Origin: Deltaproteobacteria bacterium
GTDB taxonomy: Bacteria; Myxococcota; Myxococcia; Myxococcales; SZAS-1
Direction of reading: 5' to 3'
Assembly: GCA_018266075.1 (NCBI GenBank)
Contig: JAFEBB010000020.1
Span: 44,858-108,857 of the forward strand
DNA length: 64,000 nt
Below, piece after piece: positions 9,272 through 17,435 of this stretch; position 1 is the stretch's first letter, and each line of letters starts with the position of its first letter. The notes under the pieces were generated by a model. That model ran no database searches, was not told where the DNA came from, and was given only the letters and a program-made list of their open reading frames with translations. The position numbers and the translations under genes were made by a program.

Positions 9272-10929
9272 GGCGCGCCTCCGTCCTTGGATTCGCGCTT
9301 GGGCTCGATGGGCCGCAGCGTGGGCAGCACCGGTCCCCAGGCCTCGTGGCCGTCCTTGGTGCGCTCCAGCTTCGCGAGCAGCGGCGGCTCGGTGCGCAGC
9401 GCGGCCGCGAGCGCGTCGAGCTCGGCCGGTGCGTGGCGCTTGCTGCCTGTCGCTGCGCGCCCGAGCAGCCCCGCAAGCTCGGCGGCATCGAGATATATCG
9501 AAAACGGACCGCTGGGCGTGGCGCGCTGCACGCGCGCCGGATCGCCCTCGAGCTTGAGGGCGCTCGGCGCGGTCGACATCGCGAGCATCGGGCCCAGCTC
9601 CGCCCAGCACACGGCCGCGGGACTGCCTTCGCAGCGCGCACCGGGAGCGAGCTCGTCGCGGTGCGCGGGCGGGGCGCGGAAGAGCGCGGGCGCGAGCGCA
9701 TCGAGAGCCGGCGTGGCGGGCGAGCGCGTGCTCAGCGCCAACAGGTGCTGCGCCGGTCGGTGCGGCTCGGGCGGCGCGTTCTTGGCCAGCTCCACGGCCG
9801 GCTCGGGCTCGGCCTCGCGACTGAGCGCGTAGAGCGCGTGGCCCTCGAGCGCGGGCTCGAGCGCGGCCTGGACCTGGGCGAGCAGGGCGCGGCCCGCGAG
9901 CGCGTGGGCATCCGGCGGACCGGCATCCGGCGCGCCGCCGTCGAGGGGAGCGCCGGTGTCGACGGGCTCCGGAAGCGCGAGCAGCTCGCTGAGGCTCGCC
10001 TCGCGCCAGAGCGCGAGCGCGGCATTGGGCGGCAAGGGCAACGGCGGCCCTGGCTGTCCGAAGGTGCCGTGCGCGCGTCGAACGCCGAGCTCCACGCCGG
10101 AGTCCGTCCAGCGAAAGCCGACCCAGGAGAGCCCCGCCAGCGCGCGCGCGCCCGTGCCGAGCGACGGACTCCGCAGCGCGACCTCCGTGTCGATCGCGGC
10201 GAAGCCACGGTCATGCGCCGCTTGCGACTGGACCGCGTGAACTGCGGGCTGCTCCGTCGCGGCGGCCTGACCGAGCGCCACGTCGAGCGCGGCCTTGAGC
10301 CAGGCGTCGTCGCTCGCGAGCAAGAGCCGATCGCGCAGGACCACGTAGTAGAGCTGGTGCGTGCCGTCGACGCGCAGCGCGCGCACGGGAAGGCCGCGGT
10401 GCCGGTCCACGCGAAGCGCGCTCGCCGACGGGTGCACCGCCTCCAGCATCTGCGCCAATTTCAGCGCGCCCTGCTGCGAGGCGCTCACCGACTTGAGCAC
10501 CAGCAGATCGAACCCGCCGCGCGCGCGCGGACGCACGGCCACCGCCAGCGGGCCATCGAGCAGATCGCCGAGCGCTTCGTCGCCAATGGGATTTCGCGAG
10601 AGGTCGTTCAAGCGCTGCGCGAGCGCCGTCAATGTCGCGCCCGCACCGGACAACGCCAGCGCCCGATCGCTGCCCGATTTCTGCAGCGCCAAGAACCACG
10701 CGCTCTCCTGCACCTGCCGCGCGAGCGCGCGTCCGTCGGCGGTCTCGGCGTAGAGCAGCACCGGTCCGGGCACGGCGGCCGAGAGCGCGGCCGGCTGGGC
10801 GCCGGGCAGGTCGGCGAGCGGTACGCCCACGTCGTACGCGCGCGGGCCCGCACCCTCGCCGCAGCGACACGCGCCCGACGCGAGCAGCAGCACGAGCGGC
10901 AGCGCGCGAACCGGGTGTCGAACGTTCAC
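9268..10929 (-). CDS. DUF2138 (YfaA-like) lipoprotein
   Basis: A 553-residue exported protein assigned to DUF2138/YfaA, mainly from its length (E. coli YfaA is about 560 residues), its position at the head of the DUF1175-macroglobulin-DUF2135 block, and its segment layout. The N-terminus MNVRHPVRALPLVLLLASGACRC looks like a lipoprotein signal, although the lipobox (SGAC) is imperfect. The mature part is Ala/Leu-rich with repeated ALALSGAGATL-, LDGPLAVAVRPR- and DRLLLASDDAWLKAAL-like segments. The start is GTG at 10929, giving a GTGA overlap with the DUF697 stop. Earlier in-frame starts would run antisense into that gene. Function unknown. Confidence 0.68.
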   Translation of the reverse strand: MNVRHPVRALPLVLLLASGACRCGEGAGPRAYDVGVPLADLPGAQPAALSAAVPGPVLLYAETADGRALARQVQESAWFLALQKSGSDRALALSGAGATLTALAQRLNDLSRNPIGDEALGDLLDGPLAVAVRPRARGGFDLLVLKSVSASQQGALKLAQMLEAVHPSASALRVDRHRGLPVRALRVDGTHQLYYVVLRDRLLLASDDAWLKAALDVALGQAAATEQPAVHAVQSQAAHDRGFAAIDTEVALRSPSLGTGARALAGLSWVGFRWTDSGVELGVRRAHGTFGQPGPPLPLPPNAALALWREASLSELLALPEPVDTGAPLDGGAPDAGPPDAHALAGRALLAQVQAALEPALEGHALYALSREAEPEPAVELAKNAPPEPHRPAQHLLALSTRSPATPALDALAPALFRAPPAHRDELAPGARCEGSPAAVCWAELGPMLAMSTAPSALKLEGDPARVQRATPSGPFSIYLDAAELAGLLGRAATGSKRHAPAELDALAAALRTEPPLLAKLERTKDGHEAWGPVLPTLRPIEPKRESKDGGAP

Positions 10930-11594
10930 GGAGCGGGGCGGGTGGGGCGCTTCTTGCGCTGGGTCGGGCGCTTGCCGCGCTTGGCGGCGGGCTTGGCCTT
11001 GGCGGCCTTCTTGGCCGGCTTCGGCGCAGCGGGCGCTTCGGCTTCGGCCTCGTCGCGCGCGAACTCGTCCACTTCGGCGCCGCGCTTTCGGCGGAACTCT
11101 TCCACCGCCTCGCGCGAGAACAGCCGCTTGCCCTCGGCGAGCGCGTCCTCGAAGACCTGCTTGAGCGTCTCGCGCGCGGAGGGATCCTCGAAGTACTTCG
11201 TCGCCACCTGGCCCATCGCCCAGGTGACGGCGAACGCGTACGGCGCGCTGAGCACGCCGCCCAGGCCGGGGAGGAGGAACTTGGTCGCCGTGGTGAAGAG
11301 CTGCCGCGCGAGCAGGCCTGCCCCGCACACGCTGGCCAGCTCCACCAGCACGCTCTTCGCTTCCTTGAGGTTGAGCACGCGGCCGTGGACTCGGCCCACG
11401 GCCATCACCATCGCGGCCTGGATGGGCGTGATGGCAACGAAGTCCACCAGCGGGATGGGCGCGAGCACCACCGCGCCCGCGGCCAGCGACGACATCTGCA
11501 CCAGGTCGCGCGCGGCGGCCTTGCGCTGTTCGGGCGTGAGGTCGTGGCGGGCGGGGCCCTGCGCGGCCTTCTTGAGCGTGTCGAGCCAGCCCAT
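10926..11594 (-). CDS. DUF697/YcjF-like membrane protein
   Basis: A 222-residue protein with a hydrophobic core (about residues 30-120: AAGAVVLAPIPLVDFVAITPIQAAMVMAVGRVHG) typical of DUF697, the domain found in YcjF-like proteins and often linked to GTPases. The C-terminus (about 175-222) is a Lys/Pro/Ala-rich basic tail. ATG at 11594 is preceded by AAGGGGACC, a good ribosome-binding site. The longer in-frame start lacks one. It is the first gene of the yfa-type operon and its stop overlaps the next GTG by 4 nt. E. coli yfa clusters have no such gene, so its link to the system is new here and inferred only from overlap. Confidence 0.78.
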   Translation of the reverse strand: MGWLDTLKKAAQGPARHDLTPEQRKAAARDLVQMSSLAAGAVVLAPIPLVDFVAITPIQAAMVMAVGRVHGRVLNLKEAKSVLVELASVCGAGLLARQLFTTATKFLLPGLGGVLSAPYAFAVTWAMGQVATKYFEDPSARETLKQVFEDALAEGKRLFSREAVEEFRRKRGAEVDEFARDEAEAEAPAAPKPAKKAAKAKPAAKRGKRPTQRKKRPTRPAP

Positions 11595-11769
11595 GGCGGT
11601 CCCCTTTTGGTCGCGACGGCGCTCGCAGTGTGCCCCAAGGCGCGCCCCGGCGCACGCGTGCAACACGGGGGCGGCGGCCGTGTTCCCGGGCGGGGATCGC
11701 ACAACGATCTTTGCGTTCGCAACATTCGTTGCTACGAATTCAGCACGCGAATCAAAGAGGGGCTGAATC

Positions 11770-12369
11770 GTGCGAGCGTGGCTGGTCTTGGCGGTGCTGG
11801 CGCTGTCGAACGTGGCCTGGGCGGAGGAGCCCGGCTGGCGCGTCTACGACGAGAAGGACGGCATCACCTACGAAGTGCGCAGCGTCCCGGGCTCGAGCTT
11901 CGACGAGTACCGCGCGAGCGTGACCATCCCCAAGACTCCGCAGGAGACGCTCGGCGCCATCTGGGCCGCGGTGACGGACAAGTCGCCGCGCAAGCAGATG
12001 CGCAGCACCTTCATTCGCGAGCAGCCCGACGAGGTCGTCGTCTACCAGCAGATCTCGGTGCCGGCCATCAGCGACCGCGACGCCACCTTCCGCATCTGGA
12101 AGTCGCCGCCTGCGAATGACGGCACGGTGCAGGTGCACTTCGAGGCCGCCAACGATCTCGGGCCGCCGCCGAACCCCAAGTACGTGCGGCTCACGCAGGT
12201 GCAGGGCTCGTGGCAGGTGGCACCCACCCCCGACGGCAAGACGCGCCTCGTCTACACCTCGCACAGCGATCCCGGCGGCTCGGTGCCCGCGTTCATCACC
12301 CGCGGCGCGCAGAAGGACCACATGGTCGTCGACGTGACCGGCATCCTGAAGCGGCTCGGCCTGCGCTGA
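11770..12369 (+). CDS. Exported START-domain protein
   Basis: A 199-residue exported protein of the START/SRPBCC superfamily, which binds lipids or other hydrophobic ligands in a deep pocket. The signal peptide is MRAWLVLAVLALSNVAWA. The mature part has GITYEVRSVPGSSFDEYRASVTIPKTPQETLGAIW, then VVYQQISVPAISDRDATFRIW, then a terminal FITRGAQKDHMVVDVTGILKRLG helix, in the order expected for bacterial START proteins. It starts with GTG and is divergent from the DUF697 operon, with 175 bp between the starts. The ligand is unknown. Confidence 0.85.
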   Translation: MRAWLVLAVLALSNVAWAEEPGWRVYDEKDGITYEVRSVPGSSFDEYRASVTIPKTPQETLGAIWAAVTDKSPRKQMRSTFIREQPDEVVVYQQISVPAISDRDATFRIWKSPPANDGTVQVHFEAANDLGPPPNPKYVRLTQVQGSWQVAPTPDGKTRLVYTSHSDPGGSVPAFITRGAQKDHMVVDVTGILKRLGLR

Positions 12370-12385
12370 AATCGACGCGTCGGCG

Positions 12386-13456
12386 CTACGGCTCGACGGT
12401 GGCCTCGCGTCCACTCGGGGGCGGCGGTCCGCCCTGGGGCGCGCGCGCGCCGAGCAGCACGGCTACCCAGCGCAGCTCGGGGATGTCGTCGCAGACGATC
12501 TGCATCACCATCAAGAGCGGCACGCCCAAGAGCATCCCCACCGGGCCCCACATCCACCCGAAGAACGGCACCGACACGAACGCGGCCAGCGGCGAGAGCC
12601 CGAAGCTCCGCCCCACCAGCCGCGGCTCGAGGATGGTGTTCAGCCCGGTGTGCAGCACCGTGTAGCCCACCAGGAGCACCAACGCGCGCCCGGGCCCAAT
12701 CTGCAGCAGCGCCACGATCACCGGCGGGATCGTCGCCAGGATCGAGCCGATGCTCGGCAAGAAATATAAAACAAAGGTTAACAAGCCCCAGAGCGGGGCG
12801 AACTCCACGCCCATCACCACGGTGAAGCACGCGGTGAGCACGCCGTCCACCAGGCCCATGCCCGTCTTGAAGCCCAGGTAGCGCTGCAGCCGGTTGAGCA
12901 CGCTGCGGACTTGATGCACGCGCTTGGGGTCGCCGCGCGAGGCCAGCGACACCAGCTTGGCCGCCGTCTGGTCCGCCTCGAGCAGCGTGAAGAGCATGAT
13001 CAGGAAGATGATCAGCGCCTGCGACACGATGCCGCCCACGCCCGCCAGCAGCCCCTCGAGGAACGGCACCAGCGAGCTGGGCTGCAGCGCCTCCACCAGC
13101 GAGTCGTTTACGTGGAAGCCGCGCGCCTCCAGCGGTGCAAAGAGCCCGGTGAAGAGCGCCATGAACCGCTGCTCGTAGCGCGGCGCCTCGCTCACGAACT
13201 GGGCGATGGAGCCGCCCACCACGCCGAGCAGGACGAGGACCACGGCGAGGTCGATGATGGTGGTGGCCAGCACCGCGGGCACGCGCGGGAAGTGGCGCGC
13301 CTGGAGCCAGCGCAAGAGGGGCAGGCTGAAGATCGCCGCGAGCAGCCCCAGCAGCGAGGGCAGCACCCAGGGCGCGGCCGCCTTGAGCCCGGCGATGACC
13401 ACCACCAGCGCGGCCGCGGCCAACAGTCCCCGCGCGCGAATGGGCGGCGCCCGCAT
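12386..13456 (-). CDS. AI-2E family transporter (PerM/TqsA-like permease)
   Basis: A 356-residue inner-membrane protein of the AI-2 exporter superfamily. Hydrophobic segments cluster at the N-terminus (about residues 8-90) and C-terminus (about 160-330). The family hallmark is the C-terminal GLNTILEPRLVGRSFGLSPLAAFVSVPFFGWMWGPVGMLLGVPLLM region. A soluble segment containing EAPRYEQRFMALFTGLFAPLEARGF separates them. ATG at 13456 follows GGAGGTGTC. The tail ends with a low-complexity APQGGPPPPSG. Members export AI-2, act in stress tolerance or exchange Na+/H+, so the substrate is open. Confidence 0.88.
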   Translation of the reverse strand: MRAPPIRARGLLAAAALVVVIAGLKAAAPWVLPSLLGLLAAIFSLPLLRWLQARHFPRVPAVLATTIIDLAVVLVLLGVVGGSIAQFVSEAPRYEQRFMALFTGLFAPLEARGFHVNDSLVEALQPSSLVPFLEGLLAGVGGIVSQALIIFLIMLFTLLEADQTAAKLVSLASRGDPKRVHQVRSVLNRLQRYLGFKTGMGLVDGVLTACFTVVMGVEFAPLWGLLTFVLYFLPSIGSILATIPPVIVALLQIGPGRALVLLVGYTVLHTGLNTILEPRLVGRSFGLSPLAAFVSVPFFGWMWGPVGMLLGVPLLMVMQIVCDDIPELRWVAVLLGARAPQGGPPPPSGREATVEP

Positions 13457-13543
13457 GACACCTCCAGACGCAAAGGTAGGGAGCGTGGGCCCGTTCGGCG
13501 AGGGGGGATGCCGGAAGGCCGGCGGAGGGAGTAGCGTTCGCGC

Positions 13544-14104
13544 GTGCGCGTGTGGACGCTTCCCAACGTCATCACCTTCCTGCGGCTGCTGGCGGTGCCG
13601 GCCTTCGCCGTGGCGCACGCCACGCACCGGCCGGTCTGGGCGCTCGTGCTCTTCGTCGGCGCGGGGATCTCCGACGGCCTCGACGGCCTGCTCGCACGCG
13701 TGCTGGACCAGCGCAGCCGGCTGGGCGCGCTCCTGGATCCGGTGGCCGACAAGACGCTCATCACCACCGCGCTCATCGCGCTCACCCTCACCGGGCAGCT
13801 GCCGCTCTGGTTCCTGCTCACGGCGCTGGCGCGGGAGGGGGTGCTGGTGCTGGGCGCGCTGGCGGTGTCGATGCGCGGCTGGCAGGTGCCGGCGCGGCCC
13901 GCGCGGCTGGGCAAGTACGCCGTCTTCTTTCAGCTCGCGGCGGTGACCCTGGGGCTGGTGTCGCGGCTGCCAGGCTGGAACGCGCAGCTCTCGAGCGCGC
14001 TGCTCGCGGCCACGCTGCTCGCGGCGGAGTGCATCGTGCTCAGCATGGCGCAGTACGCGTGGCAGTTCGGGTCGATGCTCTCGCGGCGGCCGGCGTCGAG
14101 CTAA
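13544..14104 (+). CDS. CDP-alcohol phosphatidyltransferase
   Basis: A 186-residue membrane enzyme that transfers a phosphatidyl group from CDP-diacylglycerol to an alcohol, in phospholipid synthesis. The complete catalytic signature is present: D44, D47, G48, A51, R52, G61, D65 and D69 within SDGLDGLLAR and GALLDPVADK. The N-terminal TLPNVITFLRLLAVP is typical of PgsA-like enzymes, so glycerol 3-phosphate is a likely acceptor but not proven. It starts with GTG at 13544. The acyltransferase follows 9 bp after the stop, so the pair probably forms a small phospholipid operon. Confidence 0.88.
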   Translation: MRVWTLPNVITFLRLLAVPAFAVAHATHRPVWALVLFVGAGISDGLDGLLARVLDQRSRLGALLDPVADKTLITTALIALTLTGQLPLWFLLTALAREGVLVLGALAVSMRGWQVPARPARLGKYAVFFQLAAVTLGLVSRLPGWNAQLSSALLAATLLAAECIVLSMAQYAWQFGSMLSRRPASS

Positions 14105-14113
14105 GCTCGGCGC

Positions 14114-15454
14114 ATGGTCTACGCCTTCTTTCGCTGGGTCTTCGCGACGGCGCTGTCGATCTACTACCGCTGGACGATCACCGAGGGCGCCATCCCAAAC
14201 GATGGCCCGCTGGTGATCTGCGGGAACCACCCCAACGGCCTCATCGATCCCGTGGCGGTGATGCGCCTGACGAAGCGGCCGGTGCGCTTCATGGCCAAGG
14301 CGCCCATCTTCAAGATGCCGGTGCTCGGCTGGATCGTGAAGGGCATGAAGTGCCTGCCCGTGTACCGCAAGCAGGACGACCCTTCGCAGATGAACAAGAA
14401 CGACGAGACGTTCAAAGCGGCGCACGCGGCGCTCGCCGAGGGCGACTGCATCTGCATCTTCCCCGAGGGCCGCAGCCACAGTGACCCCGGGCTCTCGCCG
14501 CTCAAGACCGGCGCGGCGCGCATCGCGTTGGGTGCCGAGAGCGAGAAGGGTTTTTCACTCGGGGTGAAGTTCGTGCCCGTGGGCCTGGTGTACCGGCGCA
14601 AGGGCGTGTTCCGGAGCGAGGTGGCTGTCGCTGTGGGCGAGCCGATCGCGGCGGCGAGCATGCGCGCGGAGTTCGAGCGCGATCCGGTGGCGGCGTCGAA
14701 GGCCCTCACCGAGAAGCTCGACGAGGCGCTGCACAAGGTCACGGTGAACCTCGACACCTGGGAGGATCTGCCGCTCATCGAGGCGGCGTCGCGGCTGTAC
14801 AAGGCCGAGCGCAAGACGCCGGGCGATCTGCGGCCGTACGCGGCGGGCCTTTCGGCGCTGCGCGAGCGCGATCCGGCGCGGCTCGAGTCGGTGCGACGGC
14901 GCATCCTCTCCTTCGACGGCTACCTGCACGCGCTGCGTCTCCCCGCCGACGAGCTCGATCACGTGCGGCCCTTCCGCGCCTTGCGCTTCACGGTGGTGCA
15001 GCTCGCGCGGTTCCTGCTCGGTGTCGCGCCGGCGGCGGTGGGCGTGATCGCCTACGTCGTGCCGTACCAGCTGATTCGAGCGCTGGTGGCGGTGGTGAAG
15101 CTCGAGGAGGACATCCGCTCCAGCGTGAAGCTGGGCGTCGGCGTGCTGCTCTTTCCTGCGTGGACGGCGCTGCTCACCTGGCTGCTGTGGCGCCAGCTCG
15201 GCACGCCCGGGCTTTTGGACGCAGCGGCGCTGCCGTTCTGCGGGCTCTTCGCGCTCGCGTTCATCGAATCGGAGAAGGCCGCGTTCGCCGACGCGCGCGC
15301 ATACCTGGCGCTGCGTGCGCACGGCACGCTGCGCGAGCGGCTGCTCACCCGGCGTAAGGCGCTGGTCGATGAGCTCGAGCTGCTTGGAAAAGAGACCGGT
15401 GTGCTCGATGCGTCGGGCGCGGCGCAGGTCAGCTCTCAGCGCGCGGAGATGTAG
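14114..15454 (+). CDS. Glycerolipid acyltransferase (PlsC/LPLAT-like) with C-terminal membrane region
   Basis: A 446-residue acyltransferase. Its N-terminal half is an LPLAT domain with GNHPNGLIDP (His39...Asp45, the wider-spaced form of the HX4D motif seen in one bacterial branch), VRFMAKAPIFKMPVLGW, and FPEGRSHSD (about residue 118) for substrate binding. The C-terminal half, beyond residue 290, has several hydrophobic helices, making it longer than a simple PlsC (about 240 residues). It likely acylates lysophosphatidate or glycerol phosphate at the membrane. It follows the phosphatidyltransferase by 9 bp. Its last 19 bp overlap the end of the convergent Sel1 gene. Confidence 0.86.
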   Translation: MVYAFFRWVFATALSIYYRWTITEGAIPNDGPLVICGNHPNGLIDPVAVMRLTKRPVRFMAKAPIFKMPVLGWIVKGMKCLPVYRKQDDPSQMNKNDETFKAAHAALAEGDCICIFPEGRSHSDPGLSPLKTGAARIALGAESEKGFSLGVKFVPVGLVYRRKGVFRSEVAVAVGEPIAAASMRAEFERDPVAASKALTEKLDEALHKVTVNLDTWEDLPLIEAASRLYKAERKTPGDLRPYAAGLSALRERDPARLESVRRRILSFDGYLHALRLPADELDHVRPFRALRFTVVQLARFLLGVAPAAVGVIAYVVPYQLIRALVAVVKLEEDIRSSVKLGVGVLLFPAWTALLTWLLWRQLGTPGLLDAAALPFCGLFALAFIESEKAAFADARAYLALRAHGTLRERLLTRRKALVDELELLGKETGVLDASGAAQVSSQRAEM

Positions 15455-16116
15455 CGGAGCGCGTTGCTGTCCCAATCGCAGCGGCCGTCGCTCTGGCACG
15501 CGCAGGCGGGTTGGTAGCCGTCGCTGCAGGAGCGCTTCAGGAGCTCGATCTCTTTCTTGTTGTCGCGTTCGACGCCGAGCCCGCGCGCATAGAACGACGC
15601 CAGGACGTAGCAGGCGTTGTTCGCGCCCGCATCGCAGCTCGTCGCGCAGAGCGCCGCGGCGCGGGCCGGGTCGCGCGCGGTGCCCATGCCGTTGCCCACG
15701 AGGAAGCCGAGCAGGTAGCACGAGTTTCTGTCCTTGGCGTCGCAGGCGTGGCCGAGCGACTTCACCGCGTCGGCCGCGTGCGAGCTGAGCTCGTACGTTG
15801 CCACCTGCCAGCCGAACTTCTGGCAGCCATCGAACGAGCCCAGATCGCACGCGCGCTGGTAGGCCATCGCCGCGTGGTCGTCGGGGCCGAAGAAGGTGTA
15901 CGAGAGCGAGCTGTTGTAGTCCGATCCGTCGAATGCATCGCCGAGCGCCATGCACTGCGCGACGTCGCCCTTGTCGCAGCCGGCGCGCTTCTCGGGGAAC
16001 TTGCGACCCTGCATGCAGCCGCCGCACGCGAAGCCGGGCAGGAGCACCAGGAACACGCCCACGCCCAGGATGAACATCACCGAGAAGTACATGCGGCTGG
16101 CGGCGGCGTTGTACAT
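15436..16116 (-). CDS. Sel1-repeat protein with N-terminal membrane anchor
   Basis: A 226-residue protein. A hydrophobic N-terminal segment (about residues 9-33, MYFSVMFILGVGVFLVLLPGF) is followed by cysteine-containing Sel1-like repeats of about 36 residues, e.g. ACDLGSFDGCQKFGW, ACDAKDRNSCYLLGFLVGNGMGTARD and SCDAGANNACYVLASFYARGLGVERD. Paired cysteines in such repeats form disulfides in secreted HcpA-like proteins. The repeats normally serve as protein-binding scaffolds. It lies 4 bp downstream of the lipoprotein gene on the same strand and overlaps the acyltransferase 3' end by 19 bp. Confidence 0.78.
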   Translation of the reverse strand: MYNAAASRMYFSVMFILGVGVFLVLLPGFACGGCMQGRKFPEKRAGCDKGDVAQCMALGDAFDGSDYNSSLSYTFFGPDDHAAMAYQRACDLGSFDGCQKFGWQVATYELSSHAADAVKSLGHACDAKDRNSCYLLGFLVGNGMGTARDPARAAALCATSCDAGANNACYVLASFYARGLGVERDNKKEIELLKRSCSDGYQPACACQSDGRCDWDSNALRYISAR

Positions 16117-16120
16117 GCGG

Positions 16121-16948
16121 CTACCCGTCGGTGGGCAGCGGCGGCGTGAGCGCCACGCTGCGGTACGACTCCACCAGGCTCGCCTGCGGCGTCCCGAGGT
16201 TCACGCCGAGCAGCAGCACGTCGGTGTCGGGCGTGCGCCACTCGGCCATCCAGCCGCCGGGGGAGGGCGGGGGCGGGAGCGGCTGGCCGTTGACGTCGTT
16301 GGCGATGATCGCGATCTGCATCGCATCGAGCGTGAGGCGCACCGCGGCGAAGTCGAGCCAGCACGCGTCGCGCACGGGGTGGAAGACGCCTGCGGGCGGA
16401 ACCGCAGGCAAGATCGCCGCGGCCGCGTGCACGTGACTGGCGCCGCTCGCCACGTGACCGACGTTTCCCACATGGCCACCGCCGCCGCCGCTGTGCGCCA
16501 CGATGGCCACGATGATGCCGACGACGAGCACCGCCGCGGCCACCGCTGCGACAGTCAGGGCCACGTCCTCGTCGTGGTTGCGCGCACCGGGCGGTGGCAG
16601 CGGAGTTCCGAGCTTGCGCGAGAGCACGTCGAAGCTGGCGTCGAAGTCGCCGGGTGTGCCGGTGGGCGGGTCGTACTGCACGGTGACCGTGGCCAGGTGC
16701 CCGTCGGGGAAGCTGTAGGTGACCCAGGCCGGCCTGCCTTCGATGTTCTCGTGATGCCGGTAGGTGATGGGATCCGGGTGCTCGGCGCCCTCGACGAGCG
16801 GCTTGAGCTCCTCGGGCGTCTGGCCCCACTTCGCGCCCTCGAAGCCCTCCGCGCTCCGATAGGCGTCGCGGTCCGCGGGCGGGAGCGCGCCGGTGTGCGC
16901 GCAGCCCGCGAGCAGCGCGAGCACCAGGGCCGACAGCTTCCGTCGCAT
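16121..16948 (-). CDS. Hypothetical lipoprotein with internal hydrophobic segment
   Basis: A 275-residue protein with the lipobox signal MRRKLSALVLALLAGC. Three parts follow: a soluble domain with FEGAKWGQTPEELKPLV, a pattern common in small periplasmic proteins of delta-type bacteria, and YSFPDGHLATVTVQYD; a single strong hydrophobic segment (VALTVAAVAAAVLVVGIIVAIVA, about 130-152) with a Gly/His linker; and a C-terminal domain with CWLDFAAVRLTLDAMQIAI. A lipid anchor plus an internal membrane helix is an unusual combination. ATG at 16948 is preferred to the ATG 21 bp upstream because of GAGGTG at the right spacing. Function unknown. Confidence 0.7.
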   Translation of the reverse strand: MRRKLSALVLALLAGCAHTGALPPADRDAYRSAEGFEGAKWGQTPEELKPLVEGAEHPDPITYRHHENIEGRPAWVTYSFPDGHLATVTVQYDPPTGTPGDFDASFDVLSRKLGTPLPPPGARNHDEDVALTVAAVAAAVLVVGIIVAIVAHSGGGGGHVGNVGHVASGASHVHAAAAILPAVPPAGVFHPVRDACWLDFAAVRLTLDAMQIAIIANDVNGQPLPPPPSPGGWMAEWRTPDTDVLLLGVNLGTPQASLVESYRSVALTPPLPTDG

Positions 16949-17066
16949 GCGCACCTCGTCCGAGCGCATCGACTAAAGCAGCCTTCGCGCGCCGTGCCCA
17001 GGAACACCCGGGGCGCGGCGGCGATTGGGGCTGACCGGACGGGCAGGTTTGTGCTTAGTTTCGGCC

Positions 17067-17435
17067 ATGCGCCTCCGCCTCGCCGTCCTCGGTGCCCTGG
17101 CCGCCCTCGCGCTCTGCGCGCAGGGCTGCAGCTCGAGCTGCTCCCAGAACTCCGACTGCCTCAATGCCTTGTGGACCTGCGACACCGCCAAGGGCGAGTG
17201 CGTGCCGCCGCCGGACCAGGCGCCGAGCAGCAGCGTGTCGTCGGGCTCCTCGTCGGGATCGGTCGCCGGTTCGGGAAGCAGCGGCGCGTCGTCGAGCAGC
17301 GCGTCGTCTTCGTCGAGCAGCTCGGGCAGCAGCGCGTCGTCGTCGTCCTCGAGCGGCTCCAGCGGATCGACGGGCAGCGGCAGCTCGAGCAGCTCCAGCT
17401 CCGGCTCGAGCGGGACCTCCGGCAGCACAGCCTAG
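17067..17435 (+). CDS. Ser-rich lipoprotein
   Basis: A 122-residue lipoprotein (signal MRLRLAVLGALAALALCAQGC). A short Cys-containing head (SSSCSQNSDCLNALWTCDTAKGECVPPP) resembles the small Cys modules of myxobacterial lipoproteins. A low-complexity tail of about 70 residues, almost only Ser and Gly, follows. Such tails are probably flexible surface linkers. ATG at 17067 begins the hydrophobic signal; an upstream in-frame start would add 14 unrelated residues. The TAG stop overlaps the convergent stop of the desaturase within a CTAG palindrome. Confidence 0.72.
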   Translation: MRLRLAVLGALAALALCAQGCSSSCSQNSDCLNALWTCDTAKGECVPPPDQAPSSSVSSGSSSGSVAGSGSSGASSSSASSSSSSSGSSASSSSSSGSSGSTGSGSSSSSSSGSSGTSGSTA

